From positions 1-37,188 of the forward strand of contig WLKQ01000007.1 of assembly GCA_009701185.1 (NCBI GenBank): DNA of 37,188 nt, read 5' to 3'. This document shows, piece by piece, positions 1 through 8,231 of the stretch; the first letter of the stretch is position 1; every line of letters starts with the position of its first letter. This DNA comes from Actinomycetota bacterium (lineage in GTDB: Bacteria > Actinomycetota > Actinomycetes > Nanopelagicales > Nanopelagicaceae). The notes under the pieces are model-generated. The model ran no database searches. It saw only the letters and a list, made by a program, of their open reading frames with translations, and was not told the origin of the DNA. A program made the position numbers and the translations under genes.

Positions 1-335
1 ACCAGAATTGCTTTTCCGATGAAATAACTTGAGGCCGGCATTGGCGTGCCTCGTAACCGCTTTAGGGCGCCAAAATCACGCTCCAGAGGAATAGTAATTG
101 CTAGTGCTTGAAAACCAGTATTAACTAAACCAGAAGCAATCATTCCTGCAACGAAGTATTGAGAAAAAGTTACGTTAGGCGCAATTGTGTCGGTAAAGAC
201 TGAACCGAAGATAACGAGCAAAATAACTGGAAAAAGAAGCGTGAAGACGACGGATTCACGCTGGCGTGAAAACTGCTTAATCTCTAATCCGCCGCGACGA
301 ATACCCAGCGACAGTGCACTTGGAATTTTATTCAT
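1..335 (-). CDS. ABC-2 type transporter permease, truncated at the window start
   Basis: The ORF track missed this edge ORF. Reverse-strand translation from ATG at 335 gives MNKIPSALSLGIRRGGLEIKQFSRQRESVVFTLLFPVILLVIFGSVF..., typical of an ABC-2 permease N-terminus. Its start overlaps the end of the ATPase gene. Confidence 0.8.
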   Translation of the reverse strand, partial: MNKIPSALSLGIRRGGLEIKQFSRQRESVVFTLLFPVILLVIFGSVFTDTIAPNVTFSQYFVAGMIASGLVNTGFQALAITIPLERDFGALKRLRGTPMPASSYFIGKAIL

Positions 336-1179
336 GCGCAATTCCAATCATCCTAAGATAAATATCTTCAAGCGATGGACGTGTAACTGTTAGCTCTGGA
401 ATCTCGCCCTTGAATTGTGTAGTTAAGGCGTTCACGACAGACGTTGGATTATCCGTAGTTTCTGATTTAGTCTCTGTACCATCGCGCCAGGTGACTAGAG
501 CTTTTGCTGTGCTTCGTCCACCAAGTTCAGTAGGTGTTGAAACTGCAAGTATTTTTCCTTCATTAATAACAGCTACTCGATCGGCTAGGGCTTCGGCTTC
601 ATCCAAATAGTGAGTAGTTAAAAGAATGGTTGTTCCGTCTCCGCGCAATTTCTCAATGAGCGCCCAAAAAGCCCGTCGCGCTTCGGGGTCAAAGCCCGTG
701 GTTGGTTCATCGAGAAATAAGAGTTCGGGATTGCCAATAATTCCAAGGGCCACATCAAGGCGTCTGCGTTGGCCACCAGATAATGTACGGATTAGTGATC
801 CGGCTTTTTCATCTAACCCAACAGAGTTAATAACCTCTTCCACATTACGAGGGAGTGAGTAATAACCGCTGAAGTGTTCAATGGTTTCGATGACTGTTAA
901 ATCACCCGAATCCGACGTGGATTGCAGAACGATGCCGATACGGTTGCGCCATTCTCGTGCAGAAGATCCTTGCGCATAGGGATCACACCCTAAAACCCTT
1001 ACATCGCCAGCATCACGCGCGCGAAAACCCTCAAGGATTTCAACTGTCGTAGTCTTTCCCGCACCGTTTGGTCCAAGTAGAGCAAAAATCTCACCAGTTT
1101 TAATAGTTAAATCAATATCTCGAACTGCATGGACAGCTCCGTAGCTCTTTTTTAAGCCAAGGACCTCAATAGCGTTCAT
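328..1179 (-). CDS. ABC transporter ATP-binding protein (ABC-2/drug exporter type)
   Basis: Walker A GPNGAGKTT, signature LSGGQRRRLDVA, Walker B LLFLDEPTTGFD; overlaps the adjacent permease. Confidence 0.95.
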   Translation of the reverse strand: MNAIEVLGLKKSYGAVHAVRDIDLTIKTGEIFALLGPNGAGKTTTVEILEGFRARDAGDVRVLGCDPYAQGSSAREWRNRIGIVLQSTSDSGDLTVIETIEHFSGYYSLPRNVEEVINSVGLDEKAGSLIRTLSGGQRRRLDVALGIIGNPELLFLDEPTTGFDPEARRAFWALIEKLRGDGTTILLTTHYLDEAEALADRVAVINEGKILAVSTPTELGGRSTAKALVTWRDGTETKSETTDNPTSVVNALTTQFKGEIPELTVTRPSLEDIYLRMIGIAHE

Positions 1180-1185
1180 AAGGTG

Positions 1186-1191
1186 ATACTA
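1186..1191 (-). promoter_or_regulatory. Candidate -10 box (TAGTAT), 6 nt before the ABC ATPase ATG
   Basis: Reverse strand TAGTAT-CACCTT-ATG. Confidence 0.4.
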
Positions 1192-1209
1192 CTATGCGAA
1201 AATAGGCGC

Positions 1210-1521
1210 ATGAGTCCGCGTCGAAATTACCCTAAGGGCAAGCGGCCTCAATCTGATGAGCGTGAAATCCCCACGTCAAACCAAAGTTTTGAAGAACACG
1301 ACGATGGTCTTTACATCGTTCGTAAACTCACGGGCTCAGGTGCGACAAAACCGTATCGCTGTCCCGGATGCGATCAAATGATTCCGATGGCAACCCCACA
1401 CATAGTTGCTTGGTTAGATGGCGATGAAGATGGTCGCAGACATTGGCACAGTGCATGTTGGGCTAAGAAAAATAAGCGTCGCCCTAATACTGAACGAACT
1501 CGCAACGCCCCGCGATATTAA
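1210..1521 (+). CDS. Small zinc-ribbon-like conserved hypothetical protein
   Basis: ORF 1183..1521; the second Met (MSPRRNYPKG) is the likelier start. CPGC...HWHSACW suggests a metal site. Confidence 0.75.
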   Translation: MSPRRNYPKGKRPQSDEREIPTSNQSFEEHDDGLYIVRKLTGSGATKPYRCPGCDQMIPMATPHIVAWLDGDEDGRRHWHSACWAKKNKRRPNTERTRNAPRY

Positions 1522-2999
1522 CCTAAACGGCCCTTCAGTAACTTTGTAAGTTTAATGACGAGCTTGTCATCTTGCGGTCTACGTTTAAAGCTTAAGAAAC
1601 TCAATGGAAGATAGAATCGAGATCGAACTACAGTTCGTGCAAATGTATATTCCAGCAGGCCTTCTGGACCATGTACTCGACCTGATCCACTATCTTTTAC
1701 GCCGCCAAATGGCACCGAGGCGATAGCTGCAAATGCAAATGTTGAATTTATTGCAACCATGCCACAGATAAGTTGAGATGCAATTTTCTTACCCTGTCGT
1801 CGCGACCATACATTTGCACCCAGTCCGTAGCGAGAGGCATTAGATAGTTCAATGGCTTCACGCATACTAGTTACACGATTAATAATAATAATCGGGCCAA
1901 AAGTCTCTTCACGCACGGCTGTTGAATGCTCCGGTACATCCACCAATACGACTGGCTGCACAAATGGAGCTTGTACTGATTTAGGTCCACCATAAACACA
2001 TGTTCCACCATCGGCGATTGCAGATTTAATATGAGATTGAATTATTTTGACTTGCGACGGCATCGTTGCAGGTCCATAGTTTCCATCTCCAGGTGCACCA
2101 GCGTGAATAGTAGAAGCTAATTCAACGGCCCTGACTATAAATTCATCGGCAACTTTTTCATCGACATATACGCGCTCAGCACCAATACATGACTGTCCGG
2201 CATTTGCCATAGCCGACCACATGGTTGCATCGACTGCACGCTTAATATCTGCATCGGCAGCGACAATAACGGGATCTTTTCCACCGCATTCAAGAACTAC
2301 GGGTGTCATGGTTGCGGCACATTGGGCAGCAACTAATTGTGCGGTTCGTGTTGAACCAGTAAATGAGATTTTATCTACTCCACTTGCACATAAAGCGCCT
2401 CCGGTTTCGCCCAAGCCAGTGATTGTTGTAAAAATATCGGCAAATGGTGCAATCTCATTGAAACTCTCTTCAAGCCAGACTCCAACACCCGGCGTAAACT
2501 CACTCGGTTTAAATACAACTGTGTTTCCTGCGGCAAGTGCATAGGCGATGGAGCCAACGGGAGTAAAAAGTGGATAGTTCCATGGGCCAATAACTCCAAT
2601 GACACCTAGTGGTGCACGCTCAACCGTGGCCGACATATTTGCCATAAGTAAACCTGGTCTGCGATAAGACGTGCGCATGACATCTTCTGCATGGCGCGCA
2701 GCCCAACCAATATGGCTCACCGCAATGCTCACTTCAAGACGTGCATCGCTCATGGGCTTACCGGTTTCTAGCGAGATGATGTGAGCAATGTCTTCAATAC
2801 GATTAATGATTAAAGAACTCCATGCCAACAGCGTGTTCTTTCGTGCCGCATAACCTATTTTCTGCCAAGTCGGACTTGCCGCTCGTGCATGTGCGACGGC
2901 TTCATTGACCTCACTCTTACTCCATAGTGGATATGTTCCGACAACTTCATCATTAACTGGGTTGTGTGAATTAAATGAGGGCTTACGTTTAGTGGCCAT
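1518..2999 (-). CDS. NAD(P)-dependent aldehyde dehydrogenase (succinate-semialdehyde dehydrogenase-like)
   Basis: Motifs GPWNYPLFTPVGSIAYALAAGNTVVFKPSE, ECGGKDP, catalytic GQSC. Confidence 0.93.
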   Translation of the reverse strand: MATKRKPSFNSHNPVNDEVVGTYPLWSKSEVNEAVAHARAASPTWQKIGYAARKNTLLAWSSLIINRIEDIAHIISLETGKPMSDARLEVSIAVSHIGWAARHAEDVMRTSYRRPGLLMANMSATVERAPLGVIGVIGPWNYPLFTPVGSIAYALAAGNTVVFKPSEFTPGVGVWLEESFNEIAPFADIFTTITGLGETGGALCASGVDKISFTGSTRTAQLVAAQCAATMTPVVLECGGKDPVIVAADADIKRAVDATMWSAMANAGQSCIGAERVYVDEKVADEFIVRAVELASTIHAGAPGDGNYGPATMPSQVKIIQSHIKSAIADGGTCVYGGPKSVQAPFVQPVVLVDVPEHSTAVREETFGPIIIINRVTSMREAIELSNASRYGLGANVWSRRQGKKIASQLICGMVAINSTFAFAAIASVPFGGVKDSGSGRVHGPEGLLEYTFARTVVRSRFYLPLSFLSFKRRPQDDKLVIKLTKLLKGRLG

Positions 3000-3006
3000 G
3001 GTGATA

Positions 3007-3012
3007 AGCGTA
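3007..3012 (-). promoter_or_regulatory. Candidate -10 box (TACGCT), 7 nt before the aldehyde dehydrogenase ATG
   Basis: Reverse strand TACGCT-TATCACC-ATG. Confidence 0.4.
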
Positions 3013-3024
3013 GTCGGGTGTCGC

Positions 3025-3030
3025 TAAGAT
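3025..3030 (+). promoter_or_regulatory. Candidate -10 box (TAAGAT), 7 nt before the hydrolase ATG
   Basis: TAAGAT-TTGAAGT-ATG. Confidence 0.5.
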
Positions 3031-3037
3031 TTGAAGT

Positions 3038-3748
3038 ATGGCCGAGATTATTAGACCCAGCACAGTTATGCCGGCCGAACGCAGTATTTTTCATGTGATC
3101 ACCAGTGACGGAATTGATTTAATCGGTGAAGTTGCTGCGCCGATTGGTCCATCTCGCGGCGCAATTCTTTGTTTACATCCACTGCCTACTGCAGGCGGAA
3201 TGATGGATAGCCATATTTATAAAAAAGCCGCAAACCGTTTGCCTGCTATGTCTGGAATTACCGTTGTTCGATTCAATACTCGAGGAACGACCAGCGAGAT
3301 CGGCAGCAGTACAGGTGATTTTGATAATGGAAAAGCCGAAGGGTTAGATGTTGCGGCCATGCTTTCATACTGTTTTGATACTTTAGCTCTCAAAAATGTA
3401 TGGATAGTTGGCTGGTCCTTCGGAACAGATCTAGCGTTGCAGCACGCTAAAGATCTTCGACACAGCGGATTAATTCTATTGAGCCCACCGCTTCGAACTA
3501 CTACCGATGAGCAATTGCACTATTGGAATACTGATCAACGCCCTGTGACTGTACTTGTGCCAGAACTAGATGATTATTTGCAGCCTGATGCCGCTCGGCA
3601 ACGTTTTTCTATTGTTCCACGGATAAAAATAATTGCCGTTGATGGGGCTAAGCATTTATGGGTAGGCGAACCGTATGTAAACCGTGTTTTATCAGAGATT
3701 AATTCAATCGTTACCGGTGATTTACAAGCACTTCCGCTGGAGTTTTAA
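3038..3748 (+). CDS. Alpha/beta hydrolase
   Basis: Nucleophile elbow GWSFG, N-terminal LCLHPLPTAGG, late His in GAKHLWVG. Confidence 0.85.
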   Translation: MAEIIRPSTVMPAERSIFHVITSDGIDLIGEVAAPIGPSRGAILCLHPLPTAGGMMDSHIYKKAANRLPAMSGITVVRFNTRGTTSEIGSSTGDFDNGKAEGLDVAAMLSYCFDTLALKNVWIVGWSFGTDLALQHAKDLRHSGLILLSPPLRTTTDEQLHYWNTDQRPVTVLVPELDDYLQPDAARQRFSIVPRIKIIAVDGAKHLWVGEPYVNRVLSEINSIVTGDLQALPLEF

Positions 3749-4872
3749 GAATTATTGGCTCGAGGGATAACTACTTCATCTAAGATTAAAATGATTGCGG
3801 CTGCAACTGGTACTGCTAACAAGCCACCAATAAGTCCTAGGAGTGAAGAGCCAATGAGCGCAGAAATAATCGTAACTGCTCCTGGTACAGATAGTGTTTT
3901 CTTCATTATTCGTGGCGTAACAACATAGTTTTCCACCTGCACATAAATAACATAGGCGAGGGGTGTGACTACGCCAAGAAATACTGACTGAGTGAGCGCG
4001 ATGATTGTGACGATAGAGCAGCCAATAAAGTGCCCAACTAATGGAATCAAACCACACACCAAAATCAGCATTCCTATAGCAATGGGTGAAGGAAGCCCAA
4101 GAATGAGAGCCAGAATAAAGACAAAGACCGATGCCATTGCGGCGATGATTATCTGACTGCCCACAAAAGAGCCCACTCGCGCAATTATCGCTTCAGTCAG
4201 ACGACCTACTCGCTCACGTCGACTTGCAGGAACTAACGATAAGCCCAGTGAAACTGCTTGCGGTAGAGATGTAATGAAGTACAGAGTTAACACGAGAACG
4301 GTCAAGAAAGAAAAGAAACCAGAGAGAACTGACTTGCCAACTCCGATAACGCCACCAAATGTCGAGATCAAGAGTGAACCATTTGAAGTGACTGACTTCA
4401 ATTTTTCCTGCAAGGTGTCGATAATTCCGTAGTGATCATTCAGGTTTGCGATAGTTGCATTATTTTTTAACTCAGCAAGTAACGTAGGCGCCTTCTCAAT
4501 GAGTTGAGTACCTTGCGAAATTACTGGCGGCAAGACTACAAGTGCAAAAAAGATGACAAAGAGAATGACTGAAGAAAAAATGATTGCAACTGCAGTGCTC
4601 CGTGAAACATTTTTTCTACGCAGTGCCTCTACGGCAGGATTGAGGCCAGTCGCTAAGAACAAGGCAATAAGAATGAGAACAAAAATTTGACTGACGCTGG
4701 CAAGTGCACGCATTAAGACAATCGCAGATAAGGCACCTAAGGTTGCAATAAAGCCAAAGTAAAAAGGTTGAGCTCTGTTAATTGGCTCACCTAATGCTCC
4801 ATAATCTGCCTGTGGGGTTGGAGTCTTCACGGTTCGAGATGTGACTTTCTTAATTCGCGCTGAAATTGCCAT
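3745..4872 (-). CDS. AI-2E family transporter (PerM-like membrane protein)
   Basis: Multiple TM segments. IALFLATGLNPAVEALRRK and the C-terminal VENYVVTPRIMKKTLSVPGAVTIISALIGSSLLGLIGGLLAVPVAA are typical of the family. Confidence 0.92.
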   Translation of the reverse strand: MAISARIKKVTSRTVKTPTPQADYGALGEPINRAQPFYFGFIATLGALSAIVLMRALASVSQIFVLILIALFLATGLNPAVEALRRKNVSRSTAVAIIFSSVILFVIFFALVVLPPVISQGTQLIEKAPTLLAELKNNATIANLNDHYGIIDTLQEKLKSVTSNGSLLISTFGGVIGVGKSVLSGFFSFLTVLVLTLYFITSLPQAVSLGLSLVPASRRERVGRLTEAIIARVGSFVGSQIIIAAMASVFVFILALILGLPSPIAIGMLILVCGLIPLVGHFIGCSIVTIIALTQSVFLGVVTPLAYVIYVQVENYVVTPRIMKKTLSVPGAVTIISALIGSSLLGLIGGLLAVPVAAAIILILDEVVIPRANNS

Positions 4873-4878
4873 AGATAC

Positions 4879-4884
4879 ATTGTA
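4879..4884 (-). promoter_or_regulatory. Candidate -10 box (TACAAT), 6 nt before the AI-2E transporter ATG
   Basis: Reverse strand TACAAT-GTATCT-ATG. Confidence 0.5.
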
Positions 4885-4942
4885 AAGTCACCATCTCGTC
4901 TAGTGGTGACATCGCGTTCATCTTCTCGTTACATTTATACGC

Positions 4943-4948
4943 AAGAAT
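4943..4948 (+). promoter_or_regulatory. Candidate -10 box (AAGAAT), 7 nt before the DUF4032 ATG
   Basis: AAGAAT-AGGAACC-ATG; nearly identical to the aceE upstream region. Confidence 0.4.
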
Positions 4949-4955
4949 AGGAACC

Positions 4956-6182
4956 ATGGCACTGCGAATCACAGGTTTGGGCGAGGAGATTGCCGCAGTC
5001 ACTGGCCTGCCATGGAATCAATCATTAGAAGAGTGGCCAGAAGACCCGCTCTTAGCTGAAAAGCGGGGAATTTCTCGCCACGTCGTGCGGCTCGTGAGGG
5101 CAACGAGTGACCCTGATTCCCAGGTCTACGCGGTGAAAGAGACTGTCTCTGAGTTCGCTAACCGTGAATACGAAGTCTTGCGTGAGCTTTCACATCTGAA
5201 TGCGCCGTGCGTCGATCAGATCGCAGTAGTTGAAGGACGTACCGATATCAACGGTGAAGAACTGCCGTGTGCAATTGTTACGCGCTTTCTACCGTATTCA
5301 CTTCCTTACCGGATTTTGCTCTCGGGTTCTGTCACCGCGCATGACATTACGACTATGGCCAGCGGCTTAGCACTTTTGCTTGTTCGTCTACATTTACTTG
5401 GTTTTTGGTGGGGCGATTGTTCATTGTCGAATACATTATTTAGACGTGATGCCGAAGGCTTTGCTGCATATCTTGTCGATGCAGAAACAGGTGAGTTTCA
5501 AAAAACTTTAAGCGATGGACAACGCGAACATGATTTAGATATTGCAATGTTTAACGTTGCCGCCGAACTTGAAGACTTATCACTCTCTGGTGTCCTCTAT
5601 CCAGGAATGGATCCAGTTCGTGCCGCTGAAGCGGTTATACGAAGGTATCGTCGAATTTGGGCAGCGCTGAAAGAACGACAATTACTAGATCCAAACGATC
5701 GCCATGCAGTTGAACGCGCGATGCGTCAATTACATGATTTAGGTTTTGCGGTTGAAGAAGTTTCAATCTCTATCGATGGTGATTCACAGATGCTCTCCTT
5801 TCAACCTAAGCTGGTTGCTGCTGGTTATCACAGCGCTCGACTGCGTGAGCTGATGGGAATTGAGACGGAAGAGTTACAAGCTAAACGAATTCTCGCCTCT
5901 TTTGATCGTTATAACGCACGTGAAGAAAAATCAGGTTCGACTACGAGTGAATTAGCTAAAAAATGGTTTGCCGATGTCTTTGAAGCAACAATCTCGCGTG
6001 TACCTGAAGATATGCGGGGTCGTGTTGAACGTGCACAAATGTTTCATGAGATTCTTGAAAATCGCTGGTATCTAAGTGAGGAAAAGGGAAGCGATGTAGG
6101 TCTTGATCATGCAACCGATAACTATGTTCAAGAAATCCTGCCCTACCGTCGCGATTCAGGTGTTGAGCTACCAGTAGTATGA
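4956..6182 (+). CDS. DUF4032 domain protein with a lipopolysaccharide-kinase-like N-terminal domain
   Basis: Kinase-like LHLLGFWWGDCSLSNTLFRRD...YLVDAETGE, with a long C-terminal region as in actinobacterial DUF4032 proteins. Confidence 0.8.
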   Translation: MALRITGLGEEIAAVTGLPWNQSLEEWPEDPLLAEKRGISRHVVRLVRATSDPDSQVYAVKETVSEFANREYEVLRELSHLNAPCVDQIAVVEGRTDINGEELPCAIVTRFLPYSLPYRILLSGSVTAHDITTMASGLALLLVRLHLLGFWWGDCSLSNTLFRRDAEGFAAYLVDAETGEFQKTLSDGQREHDLDIAMFNVAAELEDLSLSGVLYPGMDPVRAAEAVIRRYRRIWAALKERQLLDPNDRHAVERAMRQLHDLGFAVEEVSISIDGDSQMLSFQPKLVAAGYHSARLRELMGIETEELQAKRILASFDRYNAREEKSGSTTSELAKKWFADVFEATISRVPEDMRGRVERAQMFHEILENRWYLSEEKGSDVGLDHATDNYVQEILPYRRDSGVELPVV

Positions 6183-6186
6183 GCGC

Positions 6187-7047
6187 GTGAGTCAACCACC
6201 AAACTTCGGGCAAGCCTTTGATTTAAGCTCATTAGCGCGGCCAAAAACAGCTCAACCTGCCGATATGCCTGGCCTAGAAGTAACAGCGGCAAACTTAACG
6301 GCAGAGTTCTTGCCGCGGTCAAAAGAAAAGCCGGTCATTATTATCGCTTGGTCGGCGCGATCAGTTGAATCCCGCGACATGGTGGTGACGTTAGCGTCAT
6401 TGGAAAAATCTTATGCAGGCAGTTGGATTCTTGGGCGGCTAGACATCGAAGCTGAACCGCAAGTAGCGCAGGCTTTTCAAACCAAGAGCATTCCCTATGC
6501 AGTTGCAATTATTGCCGAACAGATGGTGCCACTTTTTGAGCAGAGTTATCCGGAAGCACAAATTCGTTTGGTACTAGATAAAGTCTTAGCTCTTGCCGCC
6601 GAACAAGGTGTTGGTTCTGCCCCTGTTGAGGTTATTGAGCCGGAAGAAGAAGAAGCTATGGCTGCGCTAGAAGCTGGAAATTTTGTTCAAGCCGAAGTTG
6701 CCTATAAAAAACTGCTTGCACGCAAACCCGCTGATAGTTTCGCAAAACTAGGTTTGGCTCAGACTCAACTTCTTATTCGAACAGATAAGTTAGAACTAGA
6801 TACTGTGTTGAATCTAGCGCAAGCATCTCCAACTGATCTCGCACTTCAACTTCAAGCTGCCGATATGGAAATAGTCAATGGTGGGGTAGAAGCAGCTTTC
6901 AAGCGCTTGATTTCCTTAGTACAGGTGTCATCCGGAGATGATCGCAATAAAGCTCGAGAGCATTTGGTAGGTCTATTTTTACTAGTTGACCCATCTGATC
7001 CTCGCTTAGCGGCGGCTCGAAGTGCTTTAGCGAACGCATTGTATTAA
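6187..7047 (+). CDS. Thioredoxin-fold/tetratricopeptide protein (YbbN/CnoX-like)
   Basis: GTG start. Trx-like PVIIIAWSARSVESRDMV...IPYAVAI (no CxxC), followed by TPR-like LEAGNFVQAEVAYKKLLARKPADSFAKLGLAQ. Confidence 0.8.
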   Translation: MSQPPNFGQAFDLSSLARPKTAQPADMPGLEVTAANLTAEFLPRSKEKPVIIIAWSARSVESRDMVVTLASLEKSYAGSWILGRLDIEAEPQVAQAFQTKSIPYAVAIIAEQMVPLFEQSYPEAQIRLVLDKVLALAAEQGVGSAPVEVIEPEEEEAMAALEAGNFVQAEVAYKKLLARKPADSFAKLGLAQTQLLIRTDKLELDTVLNLAQASPTDLALQLQAADMEIVNGGVEAAFKRLISLVQVSSGDDRNKAREHLVGLFLLVDPSDPRLAAARSALANALY

Positions 7048-8231
7048 TGACGACCTTAACGGCAAAGAAAGAGCTAACGTACTTAAAAATACTATTTTTC
7101 TTATTTGGCTTTTTTATCATGTCCTGGATTCCTAGGTTTCCTGAAGTCAAAGCCAATCTAGGTTTAGCTAATGGTCAATTTGGCTCCTTAATTAGCATTT
7201 CAGCTATTGGATCTTTAGTATCGTTGTTGACAGTCGGTCACTTAGTTCATAATTATGGTGCTAAATCGATTATGCGTATCGCTGTTACATCAATAGCGAT
7301 TAGCTTGATTTTATTAACTTCCACCCATTCGGGGTTAGTATTTTTAATAAGTAGCGTGATCCAAGGTGCTGCAATTTCTGCCTTTCATATCGCAGTAAAT
7401 ACCCAAGGTTTTAGCTATCAAGATCGCCGAAACGAATTGGTTATTACCCTATTAAGTGGATATTGGAGTGGCGGGTCTGTAGTGACCGCCATGATCTCAG
7501 GGTTGTTAGTAGACCGCATTAGCCTGAACTTGCATATTGAAATTCTTGCTGCCGTCATATTTGTGGCGATGTTTTATATTATTGCTCGCTTAAATTCAGT
7601 CTTAATAAAGCCTAACAAAGAGCCAGATCAGGCATATATCCTTAGCGATTTATTCAAAGGTTTTAGAATCGATCTTCCTGTTTCCGGAGCGATATTTTGT
7701 GCAGTCTGCATCGAAATTAGCGTTGGTGATTGGACTGCCATATTTTTAAAAGAAGACCTAGGAATCAATGGTGGACTGCAAACTTTGCCTTATATTCTCT
7801 TTACATTAGCCATGATTACTGGCCGCCTAAGCATCCATAAACTTTATTCTAAGATTTCAATGCAACGCTTGATGTCAAGAGCAGCAATAATTTCTAGCGC
7901 ATCATTTTTAATAGGCTTACTTTTAGTTCATATACTAGGTACTGCGAATAAAACAGTTGTCATTTTGATTTTATCTATTAGCTTTACTATTGCAGGCCTA
8001 GGATCTTCATTTCTTGCCCCAAGTGTTATGCATATTGCAAATGTGAGATCAAAATCTCCAGCGAGTGTAGTTCTTGGACAATTGGGGGCAATTAATACAG
8101 TCTCTGTATTCTTCATGCGAATTGTTATTGCTTGGACGGCTCAAGCCACCTCACTGAGTTTCGCCTTAATCATCCCAGCACTGATGCTTCTTATGGTGCC
8201 TTATTTCGCAAAGATTTTTAAGAGCGTTTAA
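7047..8231 (+). CDS. MFS transporter
   Basis: About 12 hydrophobic segments over 394 aa; the start overlaps the upstream stop (TAATG). Confidence 0.85.
   Translation: MTTLTAKKELTYLKILFFLFGFFIMSWIPRFPEVKANLGLANGQFGSLISISAIGSLVSLLTVGHLVHNYGAKSIMRIAVTSIAISLILLTSTHSGLVFLISSVIQGAAISAFHIAVNTQGFSYQDRRNELVITLLSGYWSGGSVVTAMISGLLVDRISLNLHIEILAAVIFVAMFYIIARLNSVLIKPNKEPDQAYILSDLFKGFRIDLPVSGAIFCAVCIEISVGDWTAIFLKEDLGINGGLQTLPYILFTLAMITGRLSIHKLYSKISMQRLMSRAAIISSASFLIGLLLVHILGTANKTVVILILSISFTIAGLGSSFLAPSVMHIANVRSKSPASVVLGQLGAINTVSVFFMRIVIAWTAQATSLSFALIIPALMLLMVPYFAKIFKSV

Noticed and set aside
410-862. Plus-strand ORFs opposite the ABC ATPase
   Set aside because: Antisense to a gene with clear ABC motifs; low-complexity composition typical of shadow ORFs.
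7047-8231. MFS transporter as a recent horizontal acquisition because it looks AT-rich
   Set aside because: Hydrophobic membrane proteins are naturally biased to T-rich codons, and the gene is tightly coupled to its upstream neighbour (TAATG).
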